Under the pieces are notes generated by a model. The model did not search any database. It was not told where the DNA came from and saw only the letters and a list, made by a program, of their open reading frames with translations. A stretch of DNA of 64,000 nucleotides from assembly GCF_004015185.1 (NCBI RefSeq), contig NZ_CP025746.1, positions 5,535,776 to 5,599,775 on the forward strand. Direction: 5' to 3'. This DNA comes from Clostridium manihotivorum. Its GTDB lineage: Bacteria > Bacillota > Clostridia > Clostridiales > Clostridiaceae. Position 1 is the stretch's first letter; each line of letters starts with the position of its first letter. A program made the translations under genes and the position numbers. Below, one piece after another: positions 45,155-54,558 of the stretch.

Positions 45155-46684
45155 CTATAATCGTAGCATTACTGAGAAAGTTATATCATTTCCCTGACAC
45201 TCAGCCCATATCCTTCCTCCATGGAGTTCAATGATATTTTTACATATAGCAAGCCCTAGTCCACTTCCACTTACATTTTCAGAGGTTCTAGACTCATCTG
45301 CTCTATAAAATCTCTCGAAAAGTTTATCCAGTTTTTCTCTAGGTATATTATCACCTTTGTTTTTTATGGATATAAGTGCATATTCCTCTTCCTTTTTTAA
45401 ACTAACTGCTATATTAGTATTATAATAAGAATACTTTATAGCATTTCCCAGTAAATTTTCAAAAGCCCTAAGTATTTTATTTACATCCAAATCAACTTCT
45501 AGCTTTTCTTCAGTAAATCTTTTATGAACCATAAGCTCTCTTTTATCAAATAATGGCATAAGTTCCTCTATCAGTTGTGATAAGAATTCATTCAAATTCA
45601 CTCTTTCCTTATAGAGAGTTACGCCTTTATTATTTAACTTAGTATATTCAAAAAGATCTTCTATTAAAATCTTTATCTTCTCTGACTTATTAAAAGCTAT
45701 ATTTAAATACTCTCTCATTTGAACTTCATCTTCATATTTTCCATCTTTAATAAGGCCTATGTACCCCATAACTGAGGTAAGCGGAGTTCTAAGATCGTGA
45801 GATACATTAGTTATAAGCTCATTTTTTGTCTTTTCTGCCTTCCTTTCAGCTTCCATCCTATGCAGTATTTCAGAAGCCATGTAATTAATATTTTCCGCAA
45901 GATTATTAAGTTCATCTTTTCCTCTTCCCTCTATTCTAAACTTTAAATCTCCAGCTGCAATTTTTCTTAACCCTTCAGATATCTCTTCTATATACTTCAT
46001 TTTTTTGTTTGTTATATATATAAAACTAGTAACAAATACAATCACAGCTATAATAATAGCCATTATGGATCCTGAAGAATAGGTTTCGTTATATTCCATT
46101 CTTGCTTGTGGAGTTGCGAAAATGAATAAATACATCTTTTCATTCTGTATATATAAAGGATAAAATATTACAAATTCCTTTCCTTCCGATTTACTATAAC
46201 TACTAGATTTTTTCGAGTAAGTTTCCATAGCATACTTTATAGTAGCATAGACATCCACTGAGGTTTGCGTAACATTTGATGTCTTGTATATTATTTTTCC
46301 ATCTAAATCTGTCAATATCACCTTTTCATTAGAATCTGAACCGTAAAATCTATCAACACTTTTCTTCATTGCATTGGAGTCAGCTGGGGATAAATCCTTA
46401 ACATTTATAAGATAATTTGAGAACCTTTGAGCTCTATCCTGTATTTCACTATCATCATAGACAAGTGTTGCGGTTTTATAGCTATCTCTTAACATATCAT
46501 TTGATATCCCATAAGCAATCAATGCTATAACAAAGCATATCCCAAAAGTAACTACTAGCTCAAATCTTATACTCTTTTCCATCCTTGCCCTGAACATATT
46601 GAATATTATTCTAGCAGGCTTCATTATTTTCCAATGCCATATCCATCTAAGCAATCTAAATTTAAAGAATCTTCTATTTTTCAA
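45155..46684 (-). CDS. Sensor histidine kinase (VanS-like)
   Basis: 509 residues. Basic N-terminus, membrane helix about 41-61, an extracellular sensor domain of about 145 residues, second helix about 206-225, HAMP (226-280), HisKA with H296 in VSHDLRTPLTSV, and ATPase domain with N box NLLGNAIKYS, G1 KNKGDNIP, F box LFERFYRAD and G2 GSGLGLAICKNI. Related to VanS/ResE-type kinases. It overlaps the regulator gene by 11 bases. Nearby cell-wall genes suggest envelope control, but ligand and targets are unknown. Confidence 0.92.
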   Translation of the reverse strand: MKNRRFFKFRLLRWIWHWKIMKPARIIFNMFRARMEKSIRFELVVTFGICFVIALIAYGISNDMLRDSYKTATLVYDDSEIQDRAQRFSNYLINVKDLSPADSNAMKKSVDRFYGSDSNEKVILTDLDGKIIYKTSNVTQTSVDVYATIKYAMETYSKKSSSYSKSEGKEFVIFYPLYIQNEKMYLFIFATPQARMEYNETYSSGSIMAIIIAVIVFVTSFIYITNKKMKYIEEISEGLRKIAAGDLKFRIEGRGKDELNNLAENINYMASEILHRMEAERKAEKTKNELITNVSHDLRTPLTSVMGYIGLIKDGKYEDEVQMREYLNIAFNKSEKIKILIEDLFEYTKLNNKGVTLYKERVNLNEFLSQLIEELMPLFDKRELMVHKRFTEEKLEVDLDVNKILRAFENLLGNAIKYSYYNTNIAVSLKKEEEYALISIKNKGDNIPREKLDKLFERFYRADESRTSENVSGSGLGLAICKNIIELHGGRIWAECQGNDITFSVMLRL

Positions 46685-47375
46685 TTTTATATCCTACTCC
46701 CCAAACGGTTTTTATATATTTAGGTTTCCTTGGATTTTCCTCAAGTTTTTCTCTTATTTTTCTAATATGCACCATTACAGTATTATCGGATTGTATAAAG
46801 CTCTCATTCCAAACACTCTCATATATATTTTCTATAGAAAAGACCTTTCCCCTGTTCTTTGCTAAAAGAGCAAATATATCAAATTCAATAGGAGTAAGCT
46901 TCACTTCCTTTCCACTAATATCAATTTCATGAGTATCTATGTTTATTGTCAAATCTTCTATCTCAATTATATTATCTTTAGCTTTAGGAACTGAGTTGTT
47001 ATTTAACTTTATATATCTTCTAAGTTGAGATTTTACTCTCGCAAGCAATTCCAAAGGATTAAATGGCTTAGTTAAATAATCATCTGCTCCAGTAGTAAGA
47101 CCAAATATTTTATCCATATCCTCACTTTTGGCAGATAGCATTATTATTGGTGTATTGCGTTCTTCTCTTATCTTCATACAAGCACCTATACCATCAAGGT
47201 TTGGCATCATTACATCTAATACAATTAAGTCCACATGATTTTCTTCAAGCACCTTAAGCGCCTCATACCCATCAGATGCTTTTATAGTTTTAAACCCATC
47301 ATTTTTAAGGTATATTTCTACTAAATCTCGTATTTCCTTTTCATCATCAACAATAAGTATAGTTTCTTTCTCCAT
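46674..47375 (-). CDS. OmpR-family response regulator (VanR-like)
   Basis: 233 residues. Receiver domain with acidic pocket DDE (10-12), phosphoacceptor D54 in IVLDVMMPNLDG, T/S in IIMLSAK and K in YLTKPFNP. The C-terminal OmpR winged helix ends VHIRKIREKLEENPRKPKYIKTVWGVGY. First gene of the pair with the kinase at 45155-46684. The promoter should lie in 47400-47600. Confidence 0.94.
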   Translation of the reverse strand: MEKETILIVDDEKEIRDLVEIYLKNDGFKTIKASDGYEALKVLEENHVDLIVLDVMMPNLDGIGACMKIREERNTPIIMLSAKSEDMDKIFGLTTGADDYLTKPFNPLELLARVKSQLRRYIKLNNNSVPKAKDNIIEIEDLTINIDTHEIDISGKEVKLTPIEFDIFALLAKNRGKVFSIENIYESVWNESFIQSDNTVMVHIRKIREKLEENPRKPKYIKTVWGVGYKIEK

Positions 47376-47613
47376 AATCTATTACTCACCTCTTGTATAT
47401 AATTTATAAAGCACTATCTAAGACGCTATTTCCTAAAGTACTTTTTCAACGTCTGACTTTTCAAATCAAAGTTTCTGTTATATAACTCCTAACCATAAGC
47501 ATACCATATATCTGTAATATTAATTATCACTATTTTACCACGAATAATATTAATATCGAGTTCATATAATTTGACTCTATATACTCCTATTTTTAATTTT
47601 AGCCTACTTTTTA

Positions 47614-47733
47614 GGCTATGTTTAGTAATATCGTTAAAATAAAGTAATTATATAGGAGATGCTATATTATCAAGCTACTTAAAACATCAGATGATTAACC
47701 ACTTAATTTCAACCCAATACCTTATGAAATCTA
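47614..47733. repeat. GGCTATGTT repeat, copy B (complete)
   Basis: Left end GGCTATGTTTAGTAATATCG, right half GATTAACCACTTAATTTCAA ending CAATACCTTATG. The interior shares GGAGATGCTATATTATCAAG with copies A, D and G. Confidence 0.7.
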
Positions 47734-47815
47734 TTTTTTATTATAAATAACATATCTTAATAATTATCTATTTAAATTCTTAATATTATCTTAAATCTAC
47801 TACTGGAAGAATGCT

Positions 47816-47920
47816 TATAGGGAACCAACTTCACCTATTAATTTATAAATGCCACAAAATCCCCAGAAGCCGGGATTTTATAACAAGTATAAATTAAGTT
47901 TTTCATAAAGGTTCCCTATA
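47816..47920. mobile_element. TATAGGG MITE, copy 3 (105 bp)
   Basis: Best-preserved full copy: TATAGGGAACCAACTTCACC at the left and AGGTTCCCTATA at the right, with an inner inverted arm (CCCAGAAGCCGGGATTTT). No ORF. Its ends match those of the IS630 element at 2171-3364. Confidence 0.85.
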
Positions 47921-47945
47921 GATACATCATATCGTAGACCTAAAT

Positions 47946-47986
47946 AAAAAGTCATAACAGCTTATTACATACTGTCATGACTTTTT
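47946..47986 (-). terminator. Terminator (ddl side), bidirectional
   Basis: AAAAAGTCATAACAG and CTGTCATGACTTTTT with T-run on both strands, about 180 bases past the ddl stop, with a repeat in between. Confidence 0.75.
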
Positions 47987-48040
47987 ATTTAGGCTATTTT
48001 TAAATCTCTCACGGGTTTTGGCGAAGGAATTTAAAAATAT

Positions 48041-48118
48041 AAATTTTATTACGAAGTGATACATCTATCATCTAAGCATCGGATGACTAACCACTTAATT
48101 TCAACACGATATATTAAA
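48041..48118. repeat. GGCTATGTT repeat, right half (copy C)
   Basis: Contains CATCTAAGCATCGGATGACT and AACCACTTAATTTCAACACG, the right arm of copy A; the left arm is missing. Located in the 3' region of ddl. Confidence 0.6.
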
Positions 48119-48165
48119 AGTACCGATATTACAAAATTTATTCAATCATCTTAGATGTTCTAAGC

Positions 48166-49068
48166 TTAAGCACGCTCTCTTAAGGATATTTCTATTATTC
48201 TATCTAACAAGCCGCTAAAGCTTATATTCTTACCAGCCGCACTCTTTGGAAAAAGACTATTTTTAGTCATTCCTGGTAGTGTGTTAACTTCTAATATATA
48301 TGGAATACCATCTTTAACTATCATATCAACTCTAGCATATACACTGCATTTTAGTGCCTTGTAAGTAGCTATTGCCATTTCTTCAACTTGTTTATGCAAC
48401 GATGGTTCTAACTCAACTACAAACTCATCTGCCCCTCCATCAGAGTACTTTGAAGTATAGTCAAAGAATGATGATTTTGGCTTAATAGCTAAAATAGGAA
48501 ACATCTCGTCATCTAATATAGGGCAAGTTATTTCATCACCTTTTATATACTTTTCAATCATAACTTCTTTGTCCCATTTTAAAGCTTCAATAACTGCAGC
48601 TTCTATTTCTGATTTTTCTTTAACTACAAAGGTAGCAACTGATGACCCACCATTATTGGGCTTTACCACTACTGGATATCCAAGTTGTTCTATCCTATTA
48701 TAATCAATCTCTTCTACAGAAGATACATTAAACCAAGGTGCAGTTCTAATATCTCTTGACTTTAATACCTTCTTGGTCATATCTTTATCCATGCAAACAG
48801 CACTGCTTAAAGTGTCACACCCTGAGTAAGGTATTCCCATAGTTTGAAGGACCGCCTGAACTGTTCCATCTTCTCCAAATTTCCCATGTAAAGCAAGTAA
48901 AGCAAAATCTATATCTTTAACTTTAGTGAATAAGTCTTCCTTACTGTCAATGACAACTGGTATAATCTCATACTTATTTTTGTCCAAATTTGCCAATATA
49001 GATTGTCCGCTATTTAAAGAAACTTCTCTTTCTGAGGATATGCCCCCCATTATAACTCCGACTCTCAT
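48166..49068 (-). CDS. ddl: D-alanine--D-alanine ligase
   Basis: ATP-grasp ligase making D-Ala-D-Ala for peptidoglycan precursors. 300 residues, typical of DdlB. VGVIMGGISSEREVSLNSG is the N-terminal substrate motif, VVKPNNGGSSVA the ATP loop, then SKYSDGGADEFVV (the omega-loop region; the tyrosine is that of D-Ala-D-Ala rather than D-Lac ligases), and ILEVNTLPGMTKNSLFPKSA at the C-terminus. The start is behind GGAGGGATTATA. It stands alone, so it is the housekeeping ligase and not evidence for a van cluster. Confidence 0.96.
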   Translation of the reverse strand: MRVGVIMGGISSEREVSLNSGQSILANLDKNKYEIIPVVIDSKEDLFTKVKDIDFALLALHGKFGEDGTVQAVLQTMGIPYSGCDTLSSAVCMDKDMTKKVLKSRDIRTAPWFNVSSVEEIDYNRIEQLGYPVVVKPNNGGSSVATFVVKEKSEIEAAVIEALKWDKEVMIEKYIKGDEITCPILDDEMFPILAIKPKSSFFDYTSKYSDGGADEFVVELEPSLHKQVEEMAIATYKALKCSVYARVDMIVKDGIPYILEVNTLPGMTKNSLFPKSAAGKNISFSGLLDRIIEISLRERA

Positions 49069-49436
49069 TATAATCCCTCCAAAGACATTAGTATTTTTTA
49101 TATTCTACATATGCCACATCTCATAGAAATTCAAGTTATAAAAAATTCGCTTAAGTGAATTTTTTTTTGCAGCTTCCTTTCTCAATTTATGAGAAAAATC
49201 TGGCATGCACTATAGTCTCCTAAAGAATAAAACAAATTAATACTAATTTAAGCTTCTTAGAATATAAAAAATATATATCTATAAATATAATCAAACCTTG
49301 TTAATTATATCACTTTAATTAAATTGGTTAAAGGTGTTATGTAATTCATAACTCAACTATTTAATTCATTAATGCCAGGAAACCCCAAAAACAACTATTG
49401 TCGAACAAGTATAAATTAACTTTGCATATAGAAAAT
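49069..49436. other. ddl upstream region
   Basis: Contains GCGCATCTGCC-type copy 4 (49141-49206), AT-rich sequence and most of a degenerate TATAGGG MITE (49338-49439). No clear promoter singled out. Confidence 0.5.
49141..49206. repeat. GCGCATCTGCC two-hairpin element, copy 4 (diverged)
   Basis: AATTCGCTTAAGTGAATT hairpin, T9, then GCAGCTTCC and a second hairpin TTTCTC/GAGAAA ending CTGGCA. The core is altered, but both hairpins and the T-run are kept. Confidence 0.6.
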
Positions 49437-49439
49437 CTA
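49338..49439. mobile_element. TATAGGG MITE, copy 4 (degenerate)
   Basis: Shares CTCAACTATT, AATGCCA and AACAAGTATAAATTAA with copy 3, in order and spacing, but both ends are eroded. Its right edge overlaps the stop codon of the triple-PAS kinase gene at 49437-49439. Confidence 0.6.
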
Positions 49440-52214
49440 GCTTATCTCATATATGTCTGAGAATTCAATATTAATTCTCTCAATCCTATTATCCTCATTT
49501 GTTATAATTGTTGGCGACTGTTGTATCTCTTTAATTTTTACTATTGGTATATCTACTATAAATTCACTTCCATCATTTAAAATACTTTTAGCAGTTACAG
49601 TACCTCCATGAAGCTCAACCAAAGACTTTACTAAGGAAAGTCCTATGCCACTACCTTCATGCTCTCTTGCCAAAGACTTGTCTACTTGTCTAAACCTCTC
49701 AAATATAATATCTAACTGATCCTCAGGGATACCTTTTCCACTATCTCTTACAGATATCCTAACACTATCTCCCCATAATTCCATTAGCACGAAAATCTTA
49801 CCGTTGTTATCTGTAAACTTTATGGCATTAGATAGAAGATTTAATATTATTCTTTCTATTTTATCTGGATCACAATATATATATAACTCCTCAATGTAGG
49901 TATCAAAAATTACATCTATACCTTTGTTTTCTGCATAAGTTACTACAGACATAGTTATGTCTTCTATAATCTTAACCACATCGTACATGCCGCAATTTAG
50001 CTTTAAATATCCAGCATCTATTTTTGTAATATCTATCAAATTATTTATAAGCCTTAAAAGCCTATAGCAATTTTGTCTTAGAACATTACTATATTTATCA
50101 TAAGGTAATCTTATTTCATTTTGATCATTCCTATACAAATCCAATACTTGTATAACAGAGAATATAACATTTATAGGAGTCCTTAGCTCGTGAGATATAT
50201 TAGCAAAAAACTCTGTTTTCAATTGATCATATTGAAGTGTTTCATCTAACTTTTTTCTATCCTTTTCATGCTCTTCCTTAAGTTCAATAATCTTTTTCTT
50301 CTCAGTTATGTCTCTAGCCAAACAGATTATCTTTGTAAGCTCCCCATCTTCAATTAATGGAGAATAATTTACTTCCAAGTACCTAGCTTCTCCGTAGAAG
50401 GAAAAAGAAACTTCATGCCCTCTAACTATAAGCCCCTCATTCAAGTATTTAATTATATTAATTTCACTTTCATAGTCTATATCATCAAATACTTGTTTTA
50501 AATACCTATTTAGTATACTATCTCTAGTCTTTCCTAAAAGTTCACACATTGCTGGATTAACATCAGTTATTCTTAGAGTCTTAGAGTCAAGAACATATAT
50601 CATATCCGGACACATATTAAATATCTCTGTATACTTTCGTTCGCTTTCCTTAAGTTCCTTTTCAGCTAACTTCTTATATGTTATATTTCTAGCACTTATA
50701 ATAGCTCCATCAATATCCCCATTCTCCTCAACTGGATTGATAACATAATTAACATAAATATATGTATTTTGTCCTGACTCCATCTTACACTCATTTGTAA
50801 CTGTTTTATTTTGCTCAAAGCAAAGCTTTATGTCACCTAGTACCTTATCTATATCAGCTTCAACAACATTATGAACCCAAGGCACCCTCTTATACTCTTC
50901 ATAATTGCCTCCAAAAAGATTCGTATATGATGGTGAACAATAATCTATTCTTCCTTCAACATCAATCTTACATATTAAGTCATGTACGCTATCAGTAATC
51001 TGTCTAAACTTCTTCTCACTTTTCTGAAGCTGCAAAGACATATCTATAAAATCAGTATTATCATTCATAATGCCTAAATATAAAGTTTTGCCATCTACTA
51101 TTAATTCACTAACATATGTATTAAAATAAAAAATTTTATTTGGCCCTCTAAGCTTACTTTCACCAGACCATTTCTTTTTTACATCTACAACCTTACTAAT
51201 CTTATCCATTGAATATTTTTTATTCTTCACTGTAATTACTTCATCAACGTTTTTACCTATTATATTTTCAGAGCCATAGTTTGATTTAACGAAATTTTCA
51301 ACTGCAGTATTAGCATAATGAATAGTTGAATCTCTATCCAGTATAAAAACGTAATTAGGTGTCTCCTCAAGAATTTTATAATACTTAAGAATATCCTTTT
51401 TAACCTCATTTGATTCTTTCGCTGAATCTGCAACTTCTTTATATCTTTCCTTAAGACATATGCATACACCTATTATAACTACAGAAACCGAAAGAAAAAA
51501 ATAGATATCCGCAAAATAGAAAAGAACAGTTTTTCTTCCCAAATCACAATATGTATAAATATGGTAGAACAGTTCTAAAAGCGTAGCTACTATAAGAAAC
51601 CCTACCATAGGCTCTTTATACTCTTGTTCTTTCCTAACCAGTACTATAATCAAAACTAATATAGTCAATAAGTTTAATAAGCTTATAGCACTTTTCCCAT
51701 AGGAAGTTAGATTACATATGTATGGATATACAACTTTAACATCTAAACAATACAAAATAGCACCTATTATTAAACTTATTCCAGAATATAGTTTTAGTTT
51801 CTTCCCATTCATATTTGTAGTTATGTCATCATTAAAAATACAAAAGATTATGCCAGAGGCCCCTATTAGGTTAGTAATTGTATATTTTGTACAAATAAAA
51901 TCTTGGTTATACATATTGAAGATGCTATTTCCACTTCTCAGAACATCTATAGCTTCCATAAGCTTTACCCCAAAAAACACCATTAAGAATAAGCCACAGA
52001 ATAAAATATAACTTTGTTTAACAGTATCTAAATATATCAAGATTGCCAAAGCTGCAGTAAGGGTCAATATTGCTTCAGCAAGTATTATTCCATCACTATA
52101 TGATTTTGATATTTTTGTTTCTACACTAGAACCATATTGTAAAAGAATCAGAAAAATGAATGTCATATAAATACTAAAATATGAAATGTGCCTTTCTTGG
52201 CTTTTATGATTCAT
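49437..52214 (-). CDS. Multi-PAS membrane histidine kinase
   Basis: 925 residues: eight or so membrane helices (about 12-255; MASE-like sensor region), PAS 1 (about 280-390), PAS 2 (about 400-515, ending SARNITYKKLAEKELK), PAS 3 (about 525-640, ending LARDITEKKK), coiled coil, HisKA with H675 in ANISHELRTPINV, and ATPase domain with NLLSNAIKFT, DSGKGIP and GSGIGLSLVKSL. No receiver domain and no adjacent response regulator, so it is an orphan kinase; in clostridia such orphan kinases often act on Spo0A, an inference here. It lies 22 bases downstream of a membrane/PAS protein gene on the same strand. Confidence 0.9.
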   Translation of the reverse strand: MNHKSQERHISYFSIYMTFIFLILLQYGSSVETKISKSYSDGIILAEAILTLTAALAILIYLDTVKQSYILFCGLFLMVFFGVKLMEAIDVLRSGNSIFNMYNQDFICTKYTITNLIGASGIIFCIFNDDITTNMNGKKLKLYSGISLIIGAILYCLDVKVVYPYICNLTSYGKSAISLLNLLTILVLIIVLVRKEQEYKEPMVGFLIVATLLELFYHIYTYCDLGRKTVLFYFADIYFFLSVSVVIIGVCICLKERYKEVADSAKESNEVKKDILKYYKILEETPNYVFILDRDSTIHYANTAVENFVKSNYGSENIIGKNVDEVITVKNKKYSMDKISKVVDVKKKWSGESKLRGPNKIFYFNTYVSELIVDGKTLYLGIMNDNTDFIDMSLQLQKSEKKFRQITDSVHDLICKIDVEGRIDYCSPSYTNLFGGNYEEYKRVPWVHNVVEADIDKVLGDIKLCFEQNKTVTNECKMESGQNTYIYVNYVINPVEENGDIDGAIISARNITYKKLAEKELKESERKYTEIFNMCPDMIYVLDSKTLRITDVNPAMCELLGKTRDSILNRYLKQVFDDIDYESEINIIKYLNEGLIVRGHEVSFSFYGEARYLEVNYSPLIEDGELTKIICLARDITEKKKIIELKEEHEKDRKKLDETLQYDQLKTEFFANISHELRTPINVIFSVIQVLDLYRNDQNEIRLPYDKYSNVLRQNCYRLLRLINNLIDITKIDAGYLKLNCGMYDVVKIIEDITMSVVTYAENKGIDVIFDTYIEELYIYCDPDKIERIILNLLSNAIKFTDNNGKIFVLMELWGDSVRISVRDSGKGIPEDQLDIIFERFRQVDKSLAREHEGSGIGLSLVKSLVELHGGTVTAKSILNDGSEFIVDIPIVKIKEIQQSPTIITNEDNRIERINIEFSDIYEIS

Positions 52215-52236
52215 TTTTATTATCCTTCCCCTAAAC

Positions 52237-53505
52237 TTATAAATTTTTATAACTTATATCTCTTGCTACAATAATTTTACCTGTTATATTATCATTTTCA
52301 AAAATTAAGTCTGCTATCGATTCAGTCCAAATGTATTTTCCGTTATTTTGCTTAATCCTATGAACTATAGGAACTATATCATTCTTTTTCAAACTAATTA
52401 GAAGCTTTGCCTTTATAATATCTTCTGGATGTGTAATTGTAAAAAAGCTTGTTCCAATTATCTCATCTTCATTAAAACCAGTTAAAGAAAAAAATGACTT
52501 TGAAGCATAGCTAATTTTCCCCTCTATATCAACTATAAATAGCATATCTTTTATATTTTCTTCAATTAAAAAATAGGACTGTATAAAGTCGCTCATATTT
52601 CTTAAATCATTTTCCTTAATGCATTCATTTTCCTGTTCTTCTACTTCTCTATTAGCAAATTCATTCCTGGCTACTACTTCAATATCCTGTTGTGTAATAC
52701 CTGAATATGCTTCTCTAACTCTTTTGCTCCATAAGAGACCTATGTTTGCTATATGCATTACTAAAATAAATAGTATTATTACCTCTGAACCAATCATATA
52801 TATTGACTTATTCCCACTGGAAAAAAAACTATAACTCTTAGCAAAAACCGGTAATATTAAGTAATATACTACCTTATGTGAATACTTATCTTTATTACAT
52901 GCCATACAAACAATTAAGGCGATCACATTTACTAAAACTGTATCTATTATGGTCACAATAATTCTCTGTTCTGATAAATATACGAAGTTTGGCAACAACA
53001 CATATATATCAACTAAAACTGTCCCCCCTCCTAAAAAAAAGGCTACTACAAGTATTAATATACTTTTCTTCATTGTAGGCGTAAATTTATATTTACTAAA
53101 CTTAATTGAAAGTAATATCATTAATGGTCTTAATATAGGTCCAAAAACAAATGGATATTTGATATTACTCATCTCCAATATATTATTTACATTATTTATA
53201 TTTAACCTTAATAGAACTGCTCTAAACATAAACTCAAAACAAAAATATACTATGGAAAAACAAACTGTCAAAAACATAATATTATCTTCTTGAGAAATGT
53301 ATAAAAAACATAAGTATATACATATTAAAGCAGCAAAAATTATTAATAATCTTATAGAAATAAAAACCTCACTAAAGTTATAATCCTTATACTTATTAAA
53401 TATACTTATTGATATTACAAACGCTATGGTTAATAAAATCATCAGCATATCTTGTAATCCTACATATTTTGATATTTTTCTATATTTATCTATAAGTGAA
53501 TCCAT
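52237..53505 (-). CDS. Membrane sensor protein ending in a PAS domain, no kinase
   Basis: 422 residues: eight or so hydrophobic helices (about 15-262), a charged linker, then one PAS/PAC domain (about 305-420: MLFIVDIEGKISYASKSFFS, HPEDI, NGKYIWTESIADL, GKIIVARDISYKNL). It stops exactly where a second PAS or kinase coiled coil would begin. There is no output domain of any kind. The layout mirrors the N-terminal half of the kinase encoded 22 bases downstream, so it may work with that kinase or be a decayed sister of it. The start follows AGGTGG. Confidence 0.82.
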   Translation of the reverse strand: MDSLIDKYRKISKYVGLQDMLMILLTIAFVISISIFNKYKDYNFSEVFISIRLLIIFAALICIYLCFLYISQEDNIMFLTVCFSIVYFCFEFMFRAVLLRLNINNVNNILEMSNIKYPFVFGPILRPLMILLSIKFSKYKFTPTMKKSILILVVAFFLGGGTVLVDIYVLLPNFVYLSEQRIIVTIIDTVLVNVIALIVCMACNKDKYSHKVVYYLILPVFAKSYSFFSSGNKSIYMIGSEVIILFILVMHIANIGLLWSKRVREAYSGITQQDIEVVARNEFANREVEEQENECIKENDLRNMSDFIQSYFLIEENIKDMLFIVDIEGKISYASKSFFSLTGFNEDEIIGTSFFTITHPEDIIKAKLLISLKKNDIVPIVHRIKQNNGKYIWTESIADLIFENDNITGKIIVARDISYKNL

Positions 53506-53772
53506 ATTATTATACCACCTAATACATAAAATGTAATTTACTTATTAATTATACTATTTTATATAATATTTTGAAAAATTTAAATATCGCAATTATCGCT
53601 ATTTAATTGTTTGTTTTTATTGAAGTGTGCTTAGTATTTTAATTTAATAATAGTAAAAGATATAATTCAGCTTCTCATTCTGATTATTTACTCTTAATAC
53701 CTCAAAAAATATCATATTTTTATTATTATTGTATGTTCTTGTAACTATCTTAATATTCATATGTTTAGTTGT

Positions 53773-53850
53773 AAAAAGACCTCATAGCCGACCTTCTTCA
53801 GTAAGTTTTTTGTGCATCTGCCTCTCTTAACGAATATGAGGAACATCAAC
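53773..53850. repeat. GCGCATCTGCC two-hairpin element, copy 5
   Basis: AAAAAGACC... CTTCTTCAGTAAG, T6, GTGCATCTGCC, then a weakened second arm (CTCTTAACGAATATGAGGAA). The core differs by one base from copies 2 and 3; both stems are partly eroded. Confidence 0.6.
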
Positions 53851-53854
53851 ACAG

Positions 53855-53900
53855 AAAAAAAGCATGTATATCAGGACTTCTACCTCCATCTATACATGCT
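53855..53900 (-). terminator. nth operon terminator
   Basis: AGCATGTATA and TATACATGCT with TTTTTTT on the minus strand, about 20 bases past the nth stop. Confidence 0.85.
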
Positions 53901-53918
53901 AACCTTATCATACTTATA

Positions 53919-54554
53919 TTATTTTTTAGTTGCACTCTTATAATATTTACACATTTCCTTAATAGGACATATCTCACACTTAGGATTTCTAGCTGTGCAA
54001 CATCTTCTCCCGTGAAATATAAGAAGATGATGAGCAAGAGACCACTCTTTTTTAGGCAGCTCCTTTTGAAGCTGCATTTCAACTTCGTATACATCTTCAG
54101 ATTTCGCAAGACCAATCCTATTAGATACTCTAAAAACATGAGTATCAACTGCTATAGATGGCACTCCAAATGCATTTGAAAGCACCACATTAGCAGTTTT
54201 CCTTCCAGCCCCAGCCAATGAAGTTATGCCTTCCATAGTTTTAGGCACTTCCCCATTGTAATTCTCCTTAAGCTGCCTGCACATCATCATTATATTCTTA
54301 GCCTTATTTCTATAAAGTCCTATTTGCTTTATTCTTTCCTCTAATTCCTCTTGAGATATCTTTAAAAAATCATCTACTGTTGGATATTTTTCAAATAGAT
54401 CTTTAGTGACTTCATTAACCTTTTTATCTGTAGTTTGAGCGGAAAGTATTGTAGCTACAAGAAGTTGAAAAGGAGTACCATAATTCAGTTCACACTGTGC
54501 ATCTGGATATTCTTCTTTTAATAGGTCTAATATATTTTTAGTACTTTTTTTCAT
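53919..54554 (-). CDS. nth: Endonuclease III (DNA glycosylase/AP lyase)
   Basis: Removes oxidised pyrimidines in base excision repair. 211 residues from ATG 54554, behind GGGGAGATGAAA; the ten codons further upstream overlap queG. Helix-hairpin-helix LAGAGRKTANVVLSNAFGVP with the catalytic lysine, aspartate in IAVDTHVFRVSNRIG, and the iron-sulfur cluster C-x6-C-x2-C-x5-C in CTARNPKCEICPIKEMCKYY. It is the last gene of the cysK-cysE-queG-nth run. Confidence 0.96.
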   Translation of the reverse strand: MKKSTKNILDLLKEEYPDAQCELNYGTPFQLLVATILSAQTTDKKVNEVTKDLFEKYPTVDDFLKISQEELEERIKQIGLYRNKAKNIMMMCRQLKENYNGEVPKTMEGITSLAGAGRKTANVVLSNAFGVPSIAVDTHVFRVSNRIGLAKSEDVYEVEMQLQKELPKKEWSLAHHLLIFHGRRCCTARNPKCEICPIKEMCKYYKSATKK

Positions 54555-54558
54555 TTTT

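Larger units (their letters stand above)
47376..48165. other. Repeat-rich intergenic region between VanR-like gene and ddl
   Basis: About 790 bases containing a GGCTATGTT repeat (47614-47733), a TATAGGG MITE (47816-47920), a terminator (47946-47986) and a right-half GGCTATGTT repeat (48041-48118). No gene is apparent. Confidence 0.7.
53506..53918. other. nth-PAS gene intergenic region
   Basis: About 410 bases, AT-rich. It contains the nth terminator (53855-53900) and GCGCATCTGCC-type copy 5 (53773-53850). No gene seen. Confidence 0.55.

Noticed and set aside
40906..49068. VanW protein, VanRS-like pair and ddl as a vancomycin-resistance cluster
   Set aside because: There is no vanH, vanX or D-Lac/D-Ser ligase, the ligase present looks like a normal Ddl, the genes are spread over 8 kb with unrelated genes between, and VanW proteins are common in susceptible clostridia.
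49069..49206. Two-hairpin element as a riboswitch for ddl
   Set aside because: Copies occur at unrelated loci, including between convergent genes, and lie near gene 3' ends, so a gene-specific ligand sensor is unlikely.
52237..53505. PAS protein and downstream kinase as one gene broken by a stop or frameshift
   Set aside because: The downstream kinase has its own ribosome site, start and complete N-terminal membrane region, so they are two genes.
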